This document shows, one piece after another, positions 14,007 through 25,753 of a stretch of 64,000 nucleotides of DNA; within the stretch, counting starts at the first letter, position 1; every line of letters starts with the position of its first letter. The DNA comes from Pelodera strongyloides (lineage: Eukaryota > Nematoda > Chromadorea > Rhabditida > Rhabditidae): contig JAANDG010000014.1 of NCBI GenBank assembly GCA_036852015.1, positions 124,001-188,000 of the forward strand, read 5' to 3'. Both the position numbers and the translations under genes were made by a program. Below the pieces are notes generated by a model. That model did not search any database. It saw only the letters and a program-made list of their open reading frames with translations, and had not been told where the DNA came from.

Positions 14007-14453
14007 GCTTTTATACTTGAAATTAATTTGGGACTGATCAACTTCTCACTGGGAAACTTTTACATACTTACAAAATTTCAGAGTGATTAATGGTATATTA
14101 ATGTTACTCTTGTCATAACTTCACCAAATCAAATTTGGCCAAATTTGGTGAATGATTTAGTTATACAGACGTTGTGATCAAATTCTTACTGCGAAGGAAA
14201 CGCTAAATATGCAGTTTCAAGTATGTACGTACATGGTTATTCAATACAAAAGCACTGCTCAAAGTCAAATCGCAGCTTGTCTCGAAAACTACAAATTTGG
14301 TGGAAAATGATGTGAATACAAGGGTACAAAAAGGGGTTTGTCATTAAGTTCCTCAATGTTGTTTTAGTGTTTGCTGATTTATGTCCGGTTCCACATCGTT
14401 TAGAGCATCATTTATTTTAATAGTTAAATAAAAATCTGTTCAATCAGACTGAT

Positions 14454-14836
14454 GGTTATCAGTAGCCAACGCCCACGTCAGAATTAATTTGCGAATCCGC
14501 TTTGGGTGAAAGCTTTCGTTTTATGACTTCTTATCAGAAAACACACGTAATAAGCTTCAGTTGAACAAGTCCAACGAAGCATTTCAGACTTGAATCGTCG
14601 TGTCGCCTCATAGTTCTCTTCTAGAACATTACTGTACTATAATACGAATAATTTGCCTCTCATTTAAACAAGCCTCTGAAACCGTCTAGATTGACAAACA
14701 CTGTAAAAAATGATTTGATTTGCTAGATGTTCTTAGTGCATGATCAAAGTAATTTTATAAGCACACATCCACTATAATTTGCGTTTTTTTATAATTAATC
14801 AGTGTTCAAACTCAAACTTATAGCCCACGAACTTAG
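14454..14836 (+). promoter_or_regulatory. Upstream region of aspartic protease 1
   Basis: TTATCA/TGATAA-type GATA sites occur at 14456-14461 and 14531-14536. A TATA-like TTTTATAAGC lies at 14753-14762, and an acceptor-like ACTTAG ends at 14836, three bases before the ATG, which suggests trans-splicing. In nematodes, GATA factors of the ELT-2 class drive intestinal protease genes through TGATAA-type sites; the assignment here is inference. Part of this region (about 14527-14690) is repeated in intron 2 of the same gene. Confidence 0.45.
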
Positions 14837-15605
14837 GTAATGAAGCTTCTCTTCGTATTAGCCCTGCTGGGGCTATCTATGGCCGCCGTGCATAAGATCC
14901 CTTTGACACGAATTGTGTCGATGCGAACCAAGATGATGCGCGCTGGCACTTGGGCCGCACACGTGCAGGAAAAGATGAAGTTGAGAACTGTTGGACACAA
15001 GCTTGCCGGATACCCACAGAAGGTTCGAGAGGTTTTATCTGCGAAACCTATCACAATCAATTGCATATATGATGCTTGGGAATGCAGTTTCCAAAAACCG
15101 GCTTGTGTACCCTTTTAAACAGATCGATAGATCAAAATTTCGAACTATGCTCAGTTAAATGCAGTGACGTCAATGAGGTTACTTCTCGATTCCTTAATTG
15201 CTGGACATTCCAGGTCTACGACTACGAAGATGAGGAGTACCTCGGAAACATCACCATCGGAACACCCGAGCAGCAGTTCAAGGTATGTGAATTTACTCCG
15301 TAGCATCATATGATTGTCTAAATTTGCCATACACAATATAAATGTGTGCGACGAATACCAATGGGTCTGTTTTGGACCCAGACTTTGTCTTTGTAACGCA
15401 TAGGTACAACTCCCAAAACTCTCACAACTTACAGCAGTTTCCGCTCATAGAACTCGTCACAATGCTTATCAGAAAACACATGTGATAAGCGTCAGTTCAA
15501 ATGTTCAACAAGTCCAACGAAGCATTTCAGATCTGAATTCTCTTCTAGAACCTTACTGTACGATATGCGAATAATTTTACACCTCATTTAAACTAGCATC
15601 TGAAA
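14527..15605 (+). repeat. Direct repeat: promoter segment copied into intron 2
   Basis: About 150 bases at 14527-14690 and 15456-15605 share long near-identical stretches, including TTATCAGAAAACACA, AAGTCCAACGAAGCATTTCA and CTCTTCTAGAAC. One copy lies upstream of aspartic protease 1 and the other in its second intron (15283-15822). Both carry a TTATCA site, and the intron copy has an added TGATAA at 15483-15488. Confidence 0.8.
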
Positions 15606-18112
15606 GACAATGATGAGGACCTAAGATCACCACAATTGATCACCACAATTCGACAAGCGACACGTGTGACAAACATGTGATTAAGCTTGTAAGAAATGCT
15701 AGAACAAAACATGACTCAAAGTGGTGAAGCTTATGAGCTGAACTCTGCAGCTCGATGAAATTGGTCCGAAGATCGCTTCGTCCAACCGGCGAATTCGAGC
15801 ATTGATTTCATAACTAATTCAGGTTGTTCTCGATACCGGATCGGCAAATCTCTGGGTCCCTGACACTACCTGCGGAGGTGGTGGTGGCGACTGTGACGCT
15901 TGCGAGAACTATGGAGAGTTCTGCCAATTCCTGTGCCAGGATCAGTCTTGCTGCTCGGTAATTAAATACACGTAGTGTGACTAAAAAGTGATACAAGTGA
16001 TATTCAAATCGTGTTTGAGGATTTCGGGCATTCACATGTTCTGCTATTTGTATACCAAGGACACAAGTGCACTGAAAGACTACTATGTAAATTGCAAGAT
16101 CACTTCTATTAATTATGCAAACAAATTAATTAATCTTTTGTTAGGCTACCGACAAGGTGGCTGTGCCAAAGCCTTCCGAGAAAATGCTCGCCGTTCTGAA
16201 GCAACGTCTGAGGAAGCCAAACGTTTTCGCCAACGCTTGCGACGGAAAGGACAAGTTCGACAGCTCCAAGTCGACTAGTTACCAGGTGCAGTGTTTTGCT
16301 TCTTACTATTAGAATGCTCTTTACGATGGCCATTCTAAAGTAATAATAATGTTATTTTTTTGTGGTTAGCACATATCTTGTTATATATCAATCAATTCAC
16401 TGTTGAACTAATGCTTGCCCTTTCAGAAAGACGGACGCTCATGGAATATTCAATACGGAACCGGATCCGCTTCCGGAATTCTCGGAGTCGACACTGTTCG
16501 TTTCGGAGCTCCAGGCACCCAACAACTGGTTGTTCCCAAGACCACCTTCGGACAGGCCAACCATCTTGCCGCTTTCTTTGCCGGCGACCCGATTGACGGA
16601 ATCCTCGGACTCGCTTTCACCTCTTTGGCCGTCGATGGCGTCATGCCCCCAGTCATTAATGCCATTAACCAAGGTAGAAAATATAGTGTTTTTTTAGAGT
16701 GCGATATTCTTGCAGTAAAGACCTAGCAAATCCAAAACAAGAGTCTGGATGTCTGGAGTTCAAGACTGAAAGAATCTGATGATCAAGTGTGAAGGTGAAT
16801 TTCCTTAGGTCTTCTTGATCAGCCCCTCTTCACCGTCTATTTGATGCACGATGGAGCTCAAGATGGTGTTTACGGAGGAGTGTACACCTACGGAGCTGTT
16901 GACACCGACAATTGCGGAGCCGTCATTGCCTACCAGCCACTTAGCTCGGCCACCTACTTCCAATTCAAGGTGGGGTTAGAAAATAGCTACATAATCACGT
17001 TCATAGCTTAGACAGTCACGGCTGATCGCGTAACATTCCGAGCATGTTCAACATGAAAAGAACTATTAAAGAACTATTGATGAATAGCAATAGAAGCATC
17101 AAATATCATCAAATATCTGACTTGTTCACCATATCTCCGTGATATTTTTATCGCATCTTTTTAGTTTTCCTCGTCCTGCACACATCCCCATTACCCAATG
17201 AACACATAGTGTTATCTGGAAATAAACCGTTTTTCTTATTTCAGATGCAATCGGTGAACTCCGGCTCGTACTCCTCAAGCACTGGATGGGACGTTATCTC
17301 CGACACCGGAACCTCTTTCATCGGAGCTCCTCAGTCGCAGTCTGACGGAATTGCACAAGCCCTCGGAGGACAGTGGGACGATCAGAACCAGGTTTGAAAT
17401 TCTAAGCACAAGTCAGAATACACAGAAAGGCTGTAATCATGTTCAGGCAAACTTCACCCAATCAGCTCTTGCGCCTGACTTTGTTAACATGCGAATGGTC
17501 AATAAGGCATTTCACTAATTACAGTGCATCGAGCAGAGCGAAAAATGTGGCATCGTATTCAGAACTTGGGATTGCGTATTTGCGTGCCATTTTATTGTCA
17601 AGTCTTCAGGTCTACACCGTCGACTGCAACGCCAACGTCGCCGATGTTAACGTGGTGATCGGAGGAAAGACATACGCCATCAACAAGGTTTGTTTATAAA
17701 TATGCTTTGCCTCACCCTAGCTAGGATATTCAAAATGGCTATGTTCCTCGTCTGTTCATATTACTCTCGTTGCGGTACATGAGAATCATTTCAAGAACAG
17801 CCACACCACACCGCCAGTGAATAAATTAAGGACATGGGTTTTCGGTCGAATCAATTAGTACTATTGGAAAGATTTTTTACTTTTGGTGCACAATTCCCTC
17901 ACTCTACAAAATATCAGCCGCGTATAACAAGCAAGTTTCAGAGTAATATGGTTGTGCCTGGCGGTGACAACATCTGCCTTTTGGCCCTGTTCCCGTTCGA
18001 CAGCTTCGGTTTCGGTCCCAGCTGGATTCTCGGAGATCCCTTCATCCGTCAGTACTGTAACATCTACGATCTCGGACAACAACGTGTCGGATTCGCTCCA
18101 TCTAAGCAATAA
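14840..18112 (+). CDS. Pepsin-like aspartic protease (nematode ASP type), complete
   Basis: A secreted or lysosomal A1-family aspartic endopeptidase. Nine exons join in frame: 14840-15022, 15214-15282, 15823-15957, 16145-16285, 16427-16673, 16809-16969, 17245-17391, 17610-17687 and 17942-18112 (TAA), giving about 443 residues. It has a signal peptide (MKLLFVLALLGLSMAAV), a basic propeptide of about 50 residues, then [10 protein letters not shown], the first catalytic motif LDTGSANLWV in exon 3, the flap tyrosine in IQYGTGSASG in exon 5, the second catalytic motif ISDTGTSFIG in exon 7, and the C-terminal GPSWILGDPFIRQYC. Length is above the family norm because exons 3-4 add about 70 residues with a cysteine-rich block (CGGGGGDCDACENYG and on) and a basic segment before the usual FDSSKSTSY. 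A paralogue starts at 63545. Intestinal expression is inferred from upstream GATA-like sites. Confidence 0.95.
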
Positions 18113-18143
18113 GCCAGCGATCATAATATTCTATAGTATCTAT

Positions 18144-18149
18144 AATAAA
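18144..18149 (+). terminator. Poly(A) signal of aspartic protease 1
   Basis: AATAAA lies 31 bases past the stop codon, followed by a T/C-rich stretch. The distance fits compact nematode 3' UTRs. Confidence 0.7.
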
Positions 18150-18198
18150 TCTGCCTTCCTTTCCTTATAATACTTATGATTTACAACCCCCCCCCATC

Positions 18199-18241
18199 TC
18201 GATGTACTCGATGTGTTTCAAAACCCGGCCGGCATTTTAAA
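18199..18241. mobile_element. MITE fragment, GCGAAATACCGG family, copy 4
   Basis: Only the right end remains: GATGTACTCGATGTGTTTCA followed by a CCGGCCGGCATT terminus. It sits just past the protease poly(A) signal, after a run of nine C residues. Confidence 0.75.
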
Positions 18242-19434
18242 CAATATATTTGGCTAAAATCAAGGGCATGTAGCGTTGTAACTTTTCAAATTTTCAGTAT
18301 ATGTATTTTAAGTGACCGACTAACGCATCCAATCATTTCAGACTAGCGGTCATACGTTTTTCAACAGCGAACATATTCACACATAGAAATACGAAAAAAT
18401 TTGTCTTTCTCGTTTATACAGTCGGTTTTACTATTGCCATTTTTCGGCAATATTTGCTGCCCTGTTGTAGGTGAGAATTACACTAGGGTAAGACTTCCCG
18501 TGGTGTTTTGGTTCTCTTACTCTAAACTGCTCTTCAGCCGTTCAGCTATGACTGTGCGACTTTGGTATTATTTGTTCTTAAAGTGACATACCGGCCGGTT
18601 TTTGAAACGCATAGTGGACGATTGAATTCTTACGTATTTATGCAAATTTGCTCGAATTTAGCTCGATTTTTTATTCTAATTTATGTTAATTTGCATAAGC
18701 CGCATAAGAATGCTGATGTACTCGATGCGTTTCAAAATCCGGTAGTATTTCGCCTTAACCATGTCCGCTGAAGGTGTTCATTGTTAGTTGTTGGCGTTCA
18801 CTGTGAATCCCAATGGACTTCTCATTTGAGGCTAGATCTCCGCCTGACCATGACCTGACATAAAATTAAGATAACTAACATTTATTACGAACATAAAACT
18901 ATATCACTCAAGCTTGTCAAATTAAAATCAGGTACTAAAAATAGCACAAACGAACGAATATATCTCTAAATTAGTAAAATGAGCGACACAAAAGAAAGCA
19001 TATTTGGAATTTGCTAGAAAACTGGCTTCGGTCGGTCATAAAGGAACACAGTTTCAAAAAGATAGACTATGTAGTTGAAGGAGCGACCGATTCTCGCCGC
19101 CATGTGCCAGAAAGTCGTGTCTTCCAGTAACCTTAATTCAAATTTTATTTCAGCACTTGTTTTGTTTGAGAAATATGTACGTGATAATATCTCCAGTACG
19201 TCATCTGAACTCTTGAACTATTTCATATGCAACTTTCTTCCTGCTTAGGTATATCATTGAGTGGTCCACAGTAATGCAATTACCCAACGTCTAAGAGAAA
19301 AAGTTATGTGCATTATGGCTTATTGCATCAAAAGCTACCCAAGATTTATAGTTGAGAAGTGCTAAAGATGCAGCTATAGTTGAGAAGTGCCAAGCCCGAA
19401 GACGTCGAGCAATTTGTCATCTGGAACTCGTCGC
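18242..19434. other. Intergenic region between protease 1 and receptor A
   Basis: No gene supported. It holds MITE copy 5 and, at about 19070-19150, a segment (GGAGCGACCGA...GCCGCCATGTGCC...AACCTTAATT) that recurs at about 25230-25300 and in part at 45575-45610, each time downstream of a chemoreceptor gene. That shared 3' flank is evidence that the receptor genes arose by duplication of a larger unit. Confidence 0.65.
18578..18758. mobile_element. MITE, GCGAAATACCGG family, copy 5
   Basis: A 181-bp copy with TTAA at both ends and a few substitutions in each terminal repeat (AAAGTGACATACCGG; GTAGTATTTCGCC). Confidence 0.88.
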
Positions 19435-22400
19435 CTACTGCTCAGTACCTCTGCGGAACATGTCATAAGCAAACCTTGAAATTGTACTTTGAACTCCCTT
19501 GAATAAAGGTGCACGCTCTTGAAGCGTAAAACAAATTTTTAAAATTTTTAAAAAAAGATTATAACCAACCTGGTAAAATGCTACTAGTTTCTTTATCCGC
19601 AGGACAGTATATATTCTGTACGGTTTGTATAAGAACAGTGTGACAGTGGAGGATAGAGGCCCGTGCAGTCCAAACACGAGCAATCCAAAGGGACATAACG
19701 CTGTAGAAAGGGCTCATTGGATAGGACACCCTTGGAATACACTGGAAAACCGGGCCCCTGTGGTTGTCGAGTGGACAGTGAACACCATTGGATGAAACTG
19801 TGGAATACCCTACGCAACCGTGGAATACCGTTTACACCGGAATCCTAGCGCTGCAACCAGTGGACATCTTTGTTGTACCCCAGAAACCAAGTAACACGCG
19901 AACCATCTATAGGTTCAATAAGAGAGCCCCAGTTTTACGGCAATTGCCAACTCTAGGGAACAAAGTAAAGGTCTTCTTCAATAATACACTCTATAAAAGG
20001 AACAAGTAAAGCATCAACTAGTCATCTAGAAGCAATAAAAACACCGACAATTGTGAATGATTTGGTAATGAATGCGACAGCCCCAATAAAAACCGGTCCA
20101 AGGACAGAGATAAATGGAATAACAAACTGAAATTTTTGTATAATTTTATTAAATTAAAATGGAAAAAAATGGGTTGATGAGCATAAACTGAGGATATTGT
20201 CCACTTTTTATGGAATCCGATTCGATATTGGTCTCGTCTTCTAGTTTTAATTAAGACATGATCAAACTTTCCATTCAAGGTCTCTTTTCCACGATAAAAT
20301 ATACCTGTATAATTAGCGATCTAATCCACTCTCGTTGCATGTCAGTAGTTTTCTTGCTGATTATTGTACGTGTGTGAAAGATTTCCCACCAACACGAGAT
20401 AACACTTCCTTGACAGGAATATGTTATTGGCATTTTTTTAATTTCAATTTATATTTAAAATAAACGGTCCTCAATTTTATTTAATCAATGGGTCAGTCAG
20501 AAACAAACAAACACTTTTTTACATAGTTAATCACCCTTCAGCGTTGAGGAGAACATTGAATTCCTAGCTACGGCACTAACATGATCTGTCTCTACTAACA
20601 ACAACGTCTTTCCCACGATCAAATAACAACTACTAACAATAAGGCGTTGCGTAATGTATGCGTCCTGACGCCAATACCTATACATTACGCTTGTTATCAC
20701 ATTGTTTTGTTGTCTAATTACCTGATTGCTAACCAAACACAACAAGACGAGATATATACTACTTTCTCTTCATCATTACATAGTGATGCGCATGCGCACC
20801 CTGGGGTGTTGTTTAATAAATAAATACAATAAACTGGAGCTATACTAGTAATTTGGAGCTATACTAGTAAGGTAGTAACTCACAAGTAAAAATGTGTACA
20901 ACTCAATCACCTGTTGCAATTGTGAATAAGAAGCCGGTAAGAGAGACAACATTACAAAATAAAAAGTACGCTGCTTCGATGTCAAAACCAAAAAACCTCG
21001 GATGCTGTATGAACTCGGTAAGCTCTGGATAAAGCTGGAAACAACAAATATCAGACGTAGAAAGCATAAGTTTACGAGGGCGTGAAAGACCATTTGAGCA
21101 AGTCTTTTTGTAAGCGTCAACGTGAATGATTATCAAAAACACTTATGTTAGCATCTTGAAAAAGAACAGAACTTCTGTAAGATAGATTAACAGACGTTAG
21201 GCGGTCCAATCGTCCAATGTTATGCGTGTTTTATTTATGAGTATGATAATGATAGTGATTGACTGCTAGATCGATTGAATAAATTGTACATAAACAGAAA
21301 AGATATCAAGTAACCTACATTCATATAATACTGTTTGACGTGTTCCGAATTATTCGTCCACACTAAGTATGCGGTTATAACCCCAAAGTGAGCATATGGA
21401 ATCAAATGTGCGCAAAAAATTGAACAGTTGAACTGCCTGATAAAAAAATAGTTAAAGAGATGGAGACAGCTCACATTGCACCATTTTGTTTATTTGATAT
21501 TGATAATATGGCCGATTTGATAGCCACAATACGAAAATTACATGCAATTGTCTTTGCTCCTCGCGGCTGGAGCATGCTCAAATGCCAAGCTACCTCACAT
21601 TTATAAAAACAACTGGCGTACCGCAGCCGCAGCTATAGGGCAACGGTACGCCAAACAGTGTTACAAGTGGAAACATGATAGGGCTGGAGAGCCTAGAAAT
21701 GCGGTGCCTTTTTATTCACCATCTGTCTATCACAACAATCTCTAAACATACCACGCTATTTCCACTTTCGGCGTACCGTTGCCCTACGGATGCGGCGCAA
21801 GTTGTTTCATAAATGTGAGGTAGCTTATTTTTTGATCATGCTCCTGCGCCGGGAGCAAAGATAATGTAATTTTCGTATAGTGACTATTAGCGGCCATATT
21901 ATCTAAAGTAACTAATCAAAATTATGCAACGTGAGATGTCCCCAGTCCCCATCCCCTTTAAATATTGATAAGGGCATTTTGTGAAGTTTCTTGATGTCCA
22001 AAACGTATGAGATAAAAGGTGCACCATGTAAGAAATCTGTATTCTTACAGTCGTGTCAACTTTAAGATGTGTCCTTCGGGAAGTATTGCCTGCTGCCGAA
22101 CCACGAATAGAAAAACCATTGAAATTTCCATGTGACTTATAGTGATAGCTCCAGCAATCTGAATTAATTGAAAAGTTTCAATGTTCGCTAAAATGTTATC
22201 GTTGTATGAATGTCACCTAATAAATATTCTTATTACTCGAGAGGATTGCTAAGTTGTGTCCACTATTGATATTATGCTTGCCAACGTGACCCAAATTGAC
22301 CACGAACGACACTTGCTACACGTGACGCCAGGTAAAAATACTATCAAGGAAGGCAGACTAATTCGCTACTCGTTGTCAAAGAGCAACGTTCACTTTTTTT

Positions 22401-23773
22401 TATCGAACTTGAAAACAGAGTATAAGAAGGTACTAAAATAACGGATTTCTTAAAAACGTGAATATTCTTCAAAAAGTTTGCACGCACCGCTTGTATCCCT
22501 GTGGGGATGTCCGTGTATATGACTAGTCCAACCGGGAAAGCCGGTGGTATTGGAAACAGAAAATACGGTGTGAAGCACATTCCAATTAGAAAATCGTTAA
22601 CCACCGCTGTTGTCTGAACGTTCAGTGTTAGTATATGTACACATCATTTCGAACTCGAGACATTCCCTTCTAAAACGATTGTTCAGACCAAAGGCCATAT
22701 TCTCACTCCGATTCCCTCGGGGAAATATTAACTGAGATAGAAAATAGCATTCTAATGTTAGACACGCAGAGAAAAAGACTGCGTTACCCATGGGGAATTG
22801 AGTGGTGACTATGGGGATCTTACCACTCCAACTTCTACTCAGGCAAGCTCATAGCGCCATTACTACTTCCGTTTCCCACTGCTAATGACCGATAGTACGA
22901 ATATGACAATTGTTTGAATGAACCACACCATTTATTCATCTACATCCTAAGCCGTTGTAAAACGAATCGAAACGTTTGCTGCATTCGCAAATGTCGTATG
23001 CAAATGAATATAATTAGACTAAACATCGCCGCGCACAAGAGAATACAGCGTCCAACATACTGGTGTTATACCTCTTTAAATAACTAACTAGCTAGCAGGT
23101 GAACCTTTTTGTAGGTCACCTCTTCCAAAATTTGTTTTCTGGCAATAATGAGTTCAAATTTGTTTATTTTGCATCATATCAATGAACATGTTTGAAAATA
23201 AAGATCACCTGATACACGGCCAAATGCCGGGAGAACCCTTGCATTCTCTCAGGCGACTTTTTTTACTACGACGTATAAGCAAAAAATGTTGATAATGAAG
23301 GCGGGCGCTAAATATATATATGTGGTGTCGAAAATAAGTAAGTAGAGCAGAAAGTAAGCAAGTATTTTTTTATTTTACAGGCAGTCAATTAACTAAGAAT
23401 CGCCTGAATCGCATGTAGTAAATGCTCAAGTTACTTCGTTTGCGGTATGACAATAATTGTTAGTCGCAACTCAAACTGTGAAACCACAACACAAAAAAAA
23501 ATACATTTTCCACTGTTGCTCATATGTGCCAATTCCAGTAACTCACCTTTATCGCTACGCCAAATACGGAAAAAGTTACACACCGCTAACAACCGAATCG
23601 GCTGACACTGTCCATGGCGCCTTGCGAAGCAAGTGTGATATTTCAATTTCGATATAATTATTTTCGATATAGATATTTCGATATAATTATTTCAATTTGT
23701 ACATTGACTTTCGAAACAAATTACCTGCGATTACTTTGACAGCGCTAAGAAATATATTTGAATCGGTAGTCAT
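19435..23773 (-). pseudogene. Srh-like 7TM chemoreceptor A, frameshifted in exon 2
   Basis: A seven-transmembrane nematode chemoreceptor of the Str superfamily, closest to Srh as I read it. Exons in transcription order: 23725-23773, 23209-23307, 22488-22613, 22049-22158, 21319-21436, 20911-21034, 20305-20408, 20045-20126 and 19570-19700, with the frame open to a stop at 19435. Landmarks: start MTTDSNIFLSAVKVIAG; FTPYFLFPIP in exon 3; ISHMEISMVFLFVVRQQ in exon 4; LIPYAHFG in exon 5; LYPELTEFIQ in exon 6; TDMQREWIRSLIIQ in exon 7; GLHGPLSS and LYKPYR in exon 9. Splice positions and phases match copies B and C exactly. Exon 2 is 99 bp where its paralogues have 98, because a T run at about 23259-23265 has seven bases; this shifts the frame and brings an early stop. 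It could be a true null or a homopolymer error. A conserved CAG|GT donor at 19570 leaves open a short tenth exon. Confidence 0.85.
21502..21903. mobile_element. Fold-back element (about 400 bp) in receptor A intron
   Basis: Long inverted arms start GATAATATGGCC and contain TACGAAAATTACAT, GGAGCATG and AGCTACCTCACATTTAT, each mirrored on the other side. It lies wholly in the intron 21437-22048. It has no coding capacity. Confidence 0.8.
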
Positions 23774-25371
23774 TGGTTTCCTTCAGGTTCATAAGCCCCT
23801 GCTCACCCTGCAATTTTATACGAATTTACCGATTTAAAAGTTTTTTTTTTGGCCGTTCGTTGCCGATAAAGTATAAAGCGCCTGGAGGATTCTGACTGTA
23901 CAAGAAAGAAAAAGTAAAAGCATGGCAGGGTTCGACGAAACTTTAAAGGGATCACTACAATCAGCGAGGCTCCCAGTGTCTGTTGTTTTCTCCTGGGTAA
24001 ACTTGAATGGAATCCCCGATATATTCGAGCACCGTAGCCACAGGAAAACACGCAATTCACAAAGAGGCTTGGATACTGATAAGTGGACAAAGTTGGACTT
24101 CTCTAACTCTCTTTGCCTATTGCTTTTCCTGTAATTCGTCGGCTACGGTGCTTGAATAGTATTCCAATCAAGTTTACCTAATAGAAGCAAACTGCATACG
24201 CGGGGAGATTTGGAAACTTTTTGTACCGACTTTGCTTTGGTGTACTGTAATACAAAACCAAAAATAAAGTAAGGGGTGACTGTGACCCCATCCCTTCACA
24301 CAGGAAACGAAATAATTGCCGAAGACACAGAAAAACCACAGCTGGCCCATCACGAAAAGTGTTTTTTTCCTAAAAAACCACCTGGTGACTGGTTCGTGAC
24401 CATATGGTGACCATATGATGACGGTTTTCGATAAAACGCGGTCACGATTTGGTCACGAATTGGTCGCCAAATGCGCAGGCCCACGAAAACAAAAACCAGT
24501 AAACCGTCATCAAATGGGTTCACCCATTTCGTATGTAAAGTTAAAAATTTAGTTTATATTCAAACATTGCTGTTAGTTAACATTGCCACGACAATTTAGA
24601 GAAAACACTCTACCTTCAACAATATGTATCAAAGATATCAAATATAGCTTATCTTGGAAGAAATACTGAACCATTTTCTACAAACCACAAAACTGTTTAA
24701 GAAATTGCAGCGATTTTCTGAATAATTACAATGCATATAGCAGGTGCAATGATTGCATCTTACTTGATGTGTTTCTTCTAGAAAATACTGTAGTTTGGTT
24801 GTGTTAATTTTCGATCCTTGGTTCAAAATTACGAATTTGGGCCCAATGTTTTACCGTCAAAGGGAACTGTTCAAATGTGAAAATCAATACTGTGAAGCAT
24901 GGGCGGATTATATAATTAGAAAGAATTACTCCGGAGTTAACAGAAAAAAATAGAAACACATGAAATTGTATTTATTAGGTAAATTTACTTTGTTATAATA
25001 TTTAGTACGGGTGTGTTCGACGGTAGGTGCGAATGAAGTTAGCCCACCAGTTCCATAGTCGAGCCAGCACTGAGGCCGGATTCACCAATATTTACTTTCT
25101 TAAAAAATCACACTTTTGTCAAAAACGAGCTTATGCTTATAATTAGAGGTTATTAATTGCAGCCGTATTACATTACAGCAACAAGAGGTTAGTGACAATG
25201 GATGTTTTGTGTCCGTTGGGTCCGGGTGTTTTCCGCAGTAGGAGCGACCGACGACAGCCGCCATGTGCCGTGAAGTTGTGTTTTGCAAGAACCTTAATTG
25301 ACATTTAAAGGGATGGAGTCACTCGAAGTGACATAGGGTTTATCTTTCAGTTTGATTATACAAAGGTAAAC
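23774..25371. other. Intergenic region upstream of receptor A
   Basis: No gene supported. The stretch 24740-25080 is similar to sequence on both sides of the BEL insertion (about 32780-33130 and 45464-45575), so it shows what the pre-insertion site may have looked like. A palindromic patch rich in GGTGACCATATG lies at 24400-24470. Confidence 0.55.
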
Positions 25372-25737
25372 TTAAAGGGATCAGCTCACCTTAAATTATG
25401 TCTGTTTTTTTTGTTTCTTTATTTTCTATAACGGATAGTAAAAAATTGGAATAGAAATGTAGAGTTCAATTTCAATACTCACGAAGATATTGGGTGATAA
25501 AGTGGTGGATTGATCGGGCCGAAATGCAAAAAGGGCAATTGTCCTGCCTTGTTTGTATAGGAAAATTGCCCTTTTTGCATTTCGGCCCGATCAATCCACC
25601 GCTTTATCATCCAATATCTTCGTGAGTATTGAAATTGAACACTACTTTTTATATTCCAAATTTTTATTATCCCTTATAGAAAATAAAAAAAAAAACAAAA
25701 AAAAACAGACACAATTTAAGGTGAGCTGATCGCTTAA
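25372..25737. mobile_element. Large fold-back MITE, TTAA-flanked
   Basis: Almost the whole 366 bp is an inverted repeat. Arms run from TTAAAGGGATCAGCTCACC to its mirror GGTGAGCTGATCGCTTAA, and the centre pairs TGCAAAAAGGGCAATTG with its complement. A transcript would form a very long hairpin. TTAA stands at both edges. Confidence 0.9.
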
Positions 25738-25753
25738 AGGTGAATGATGTACG

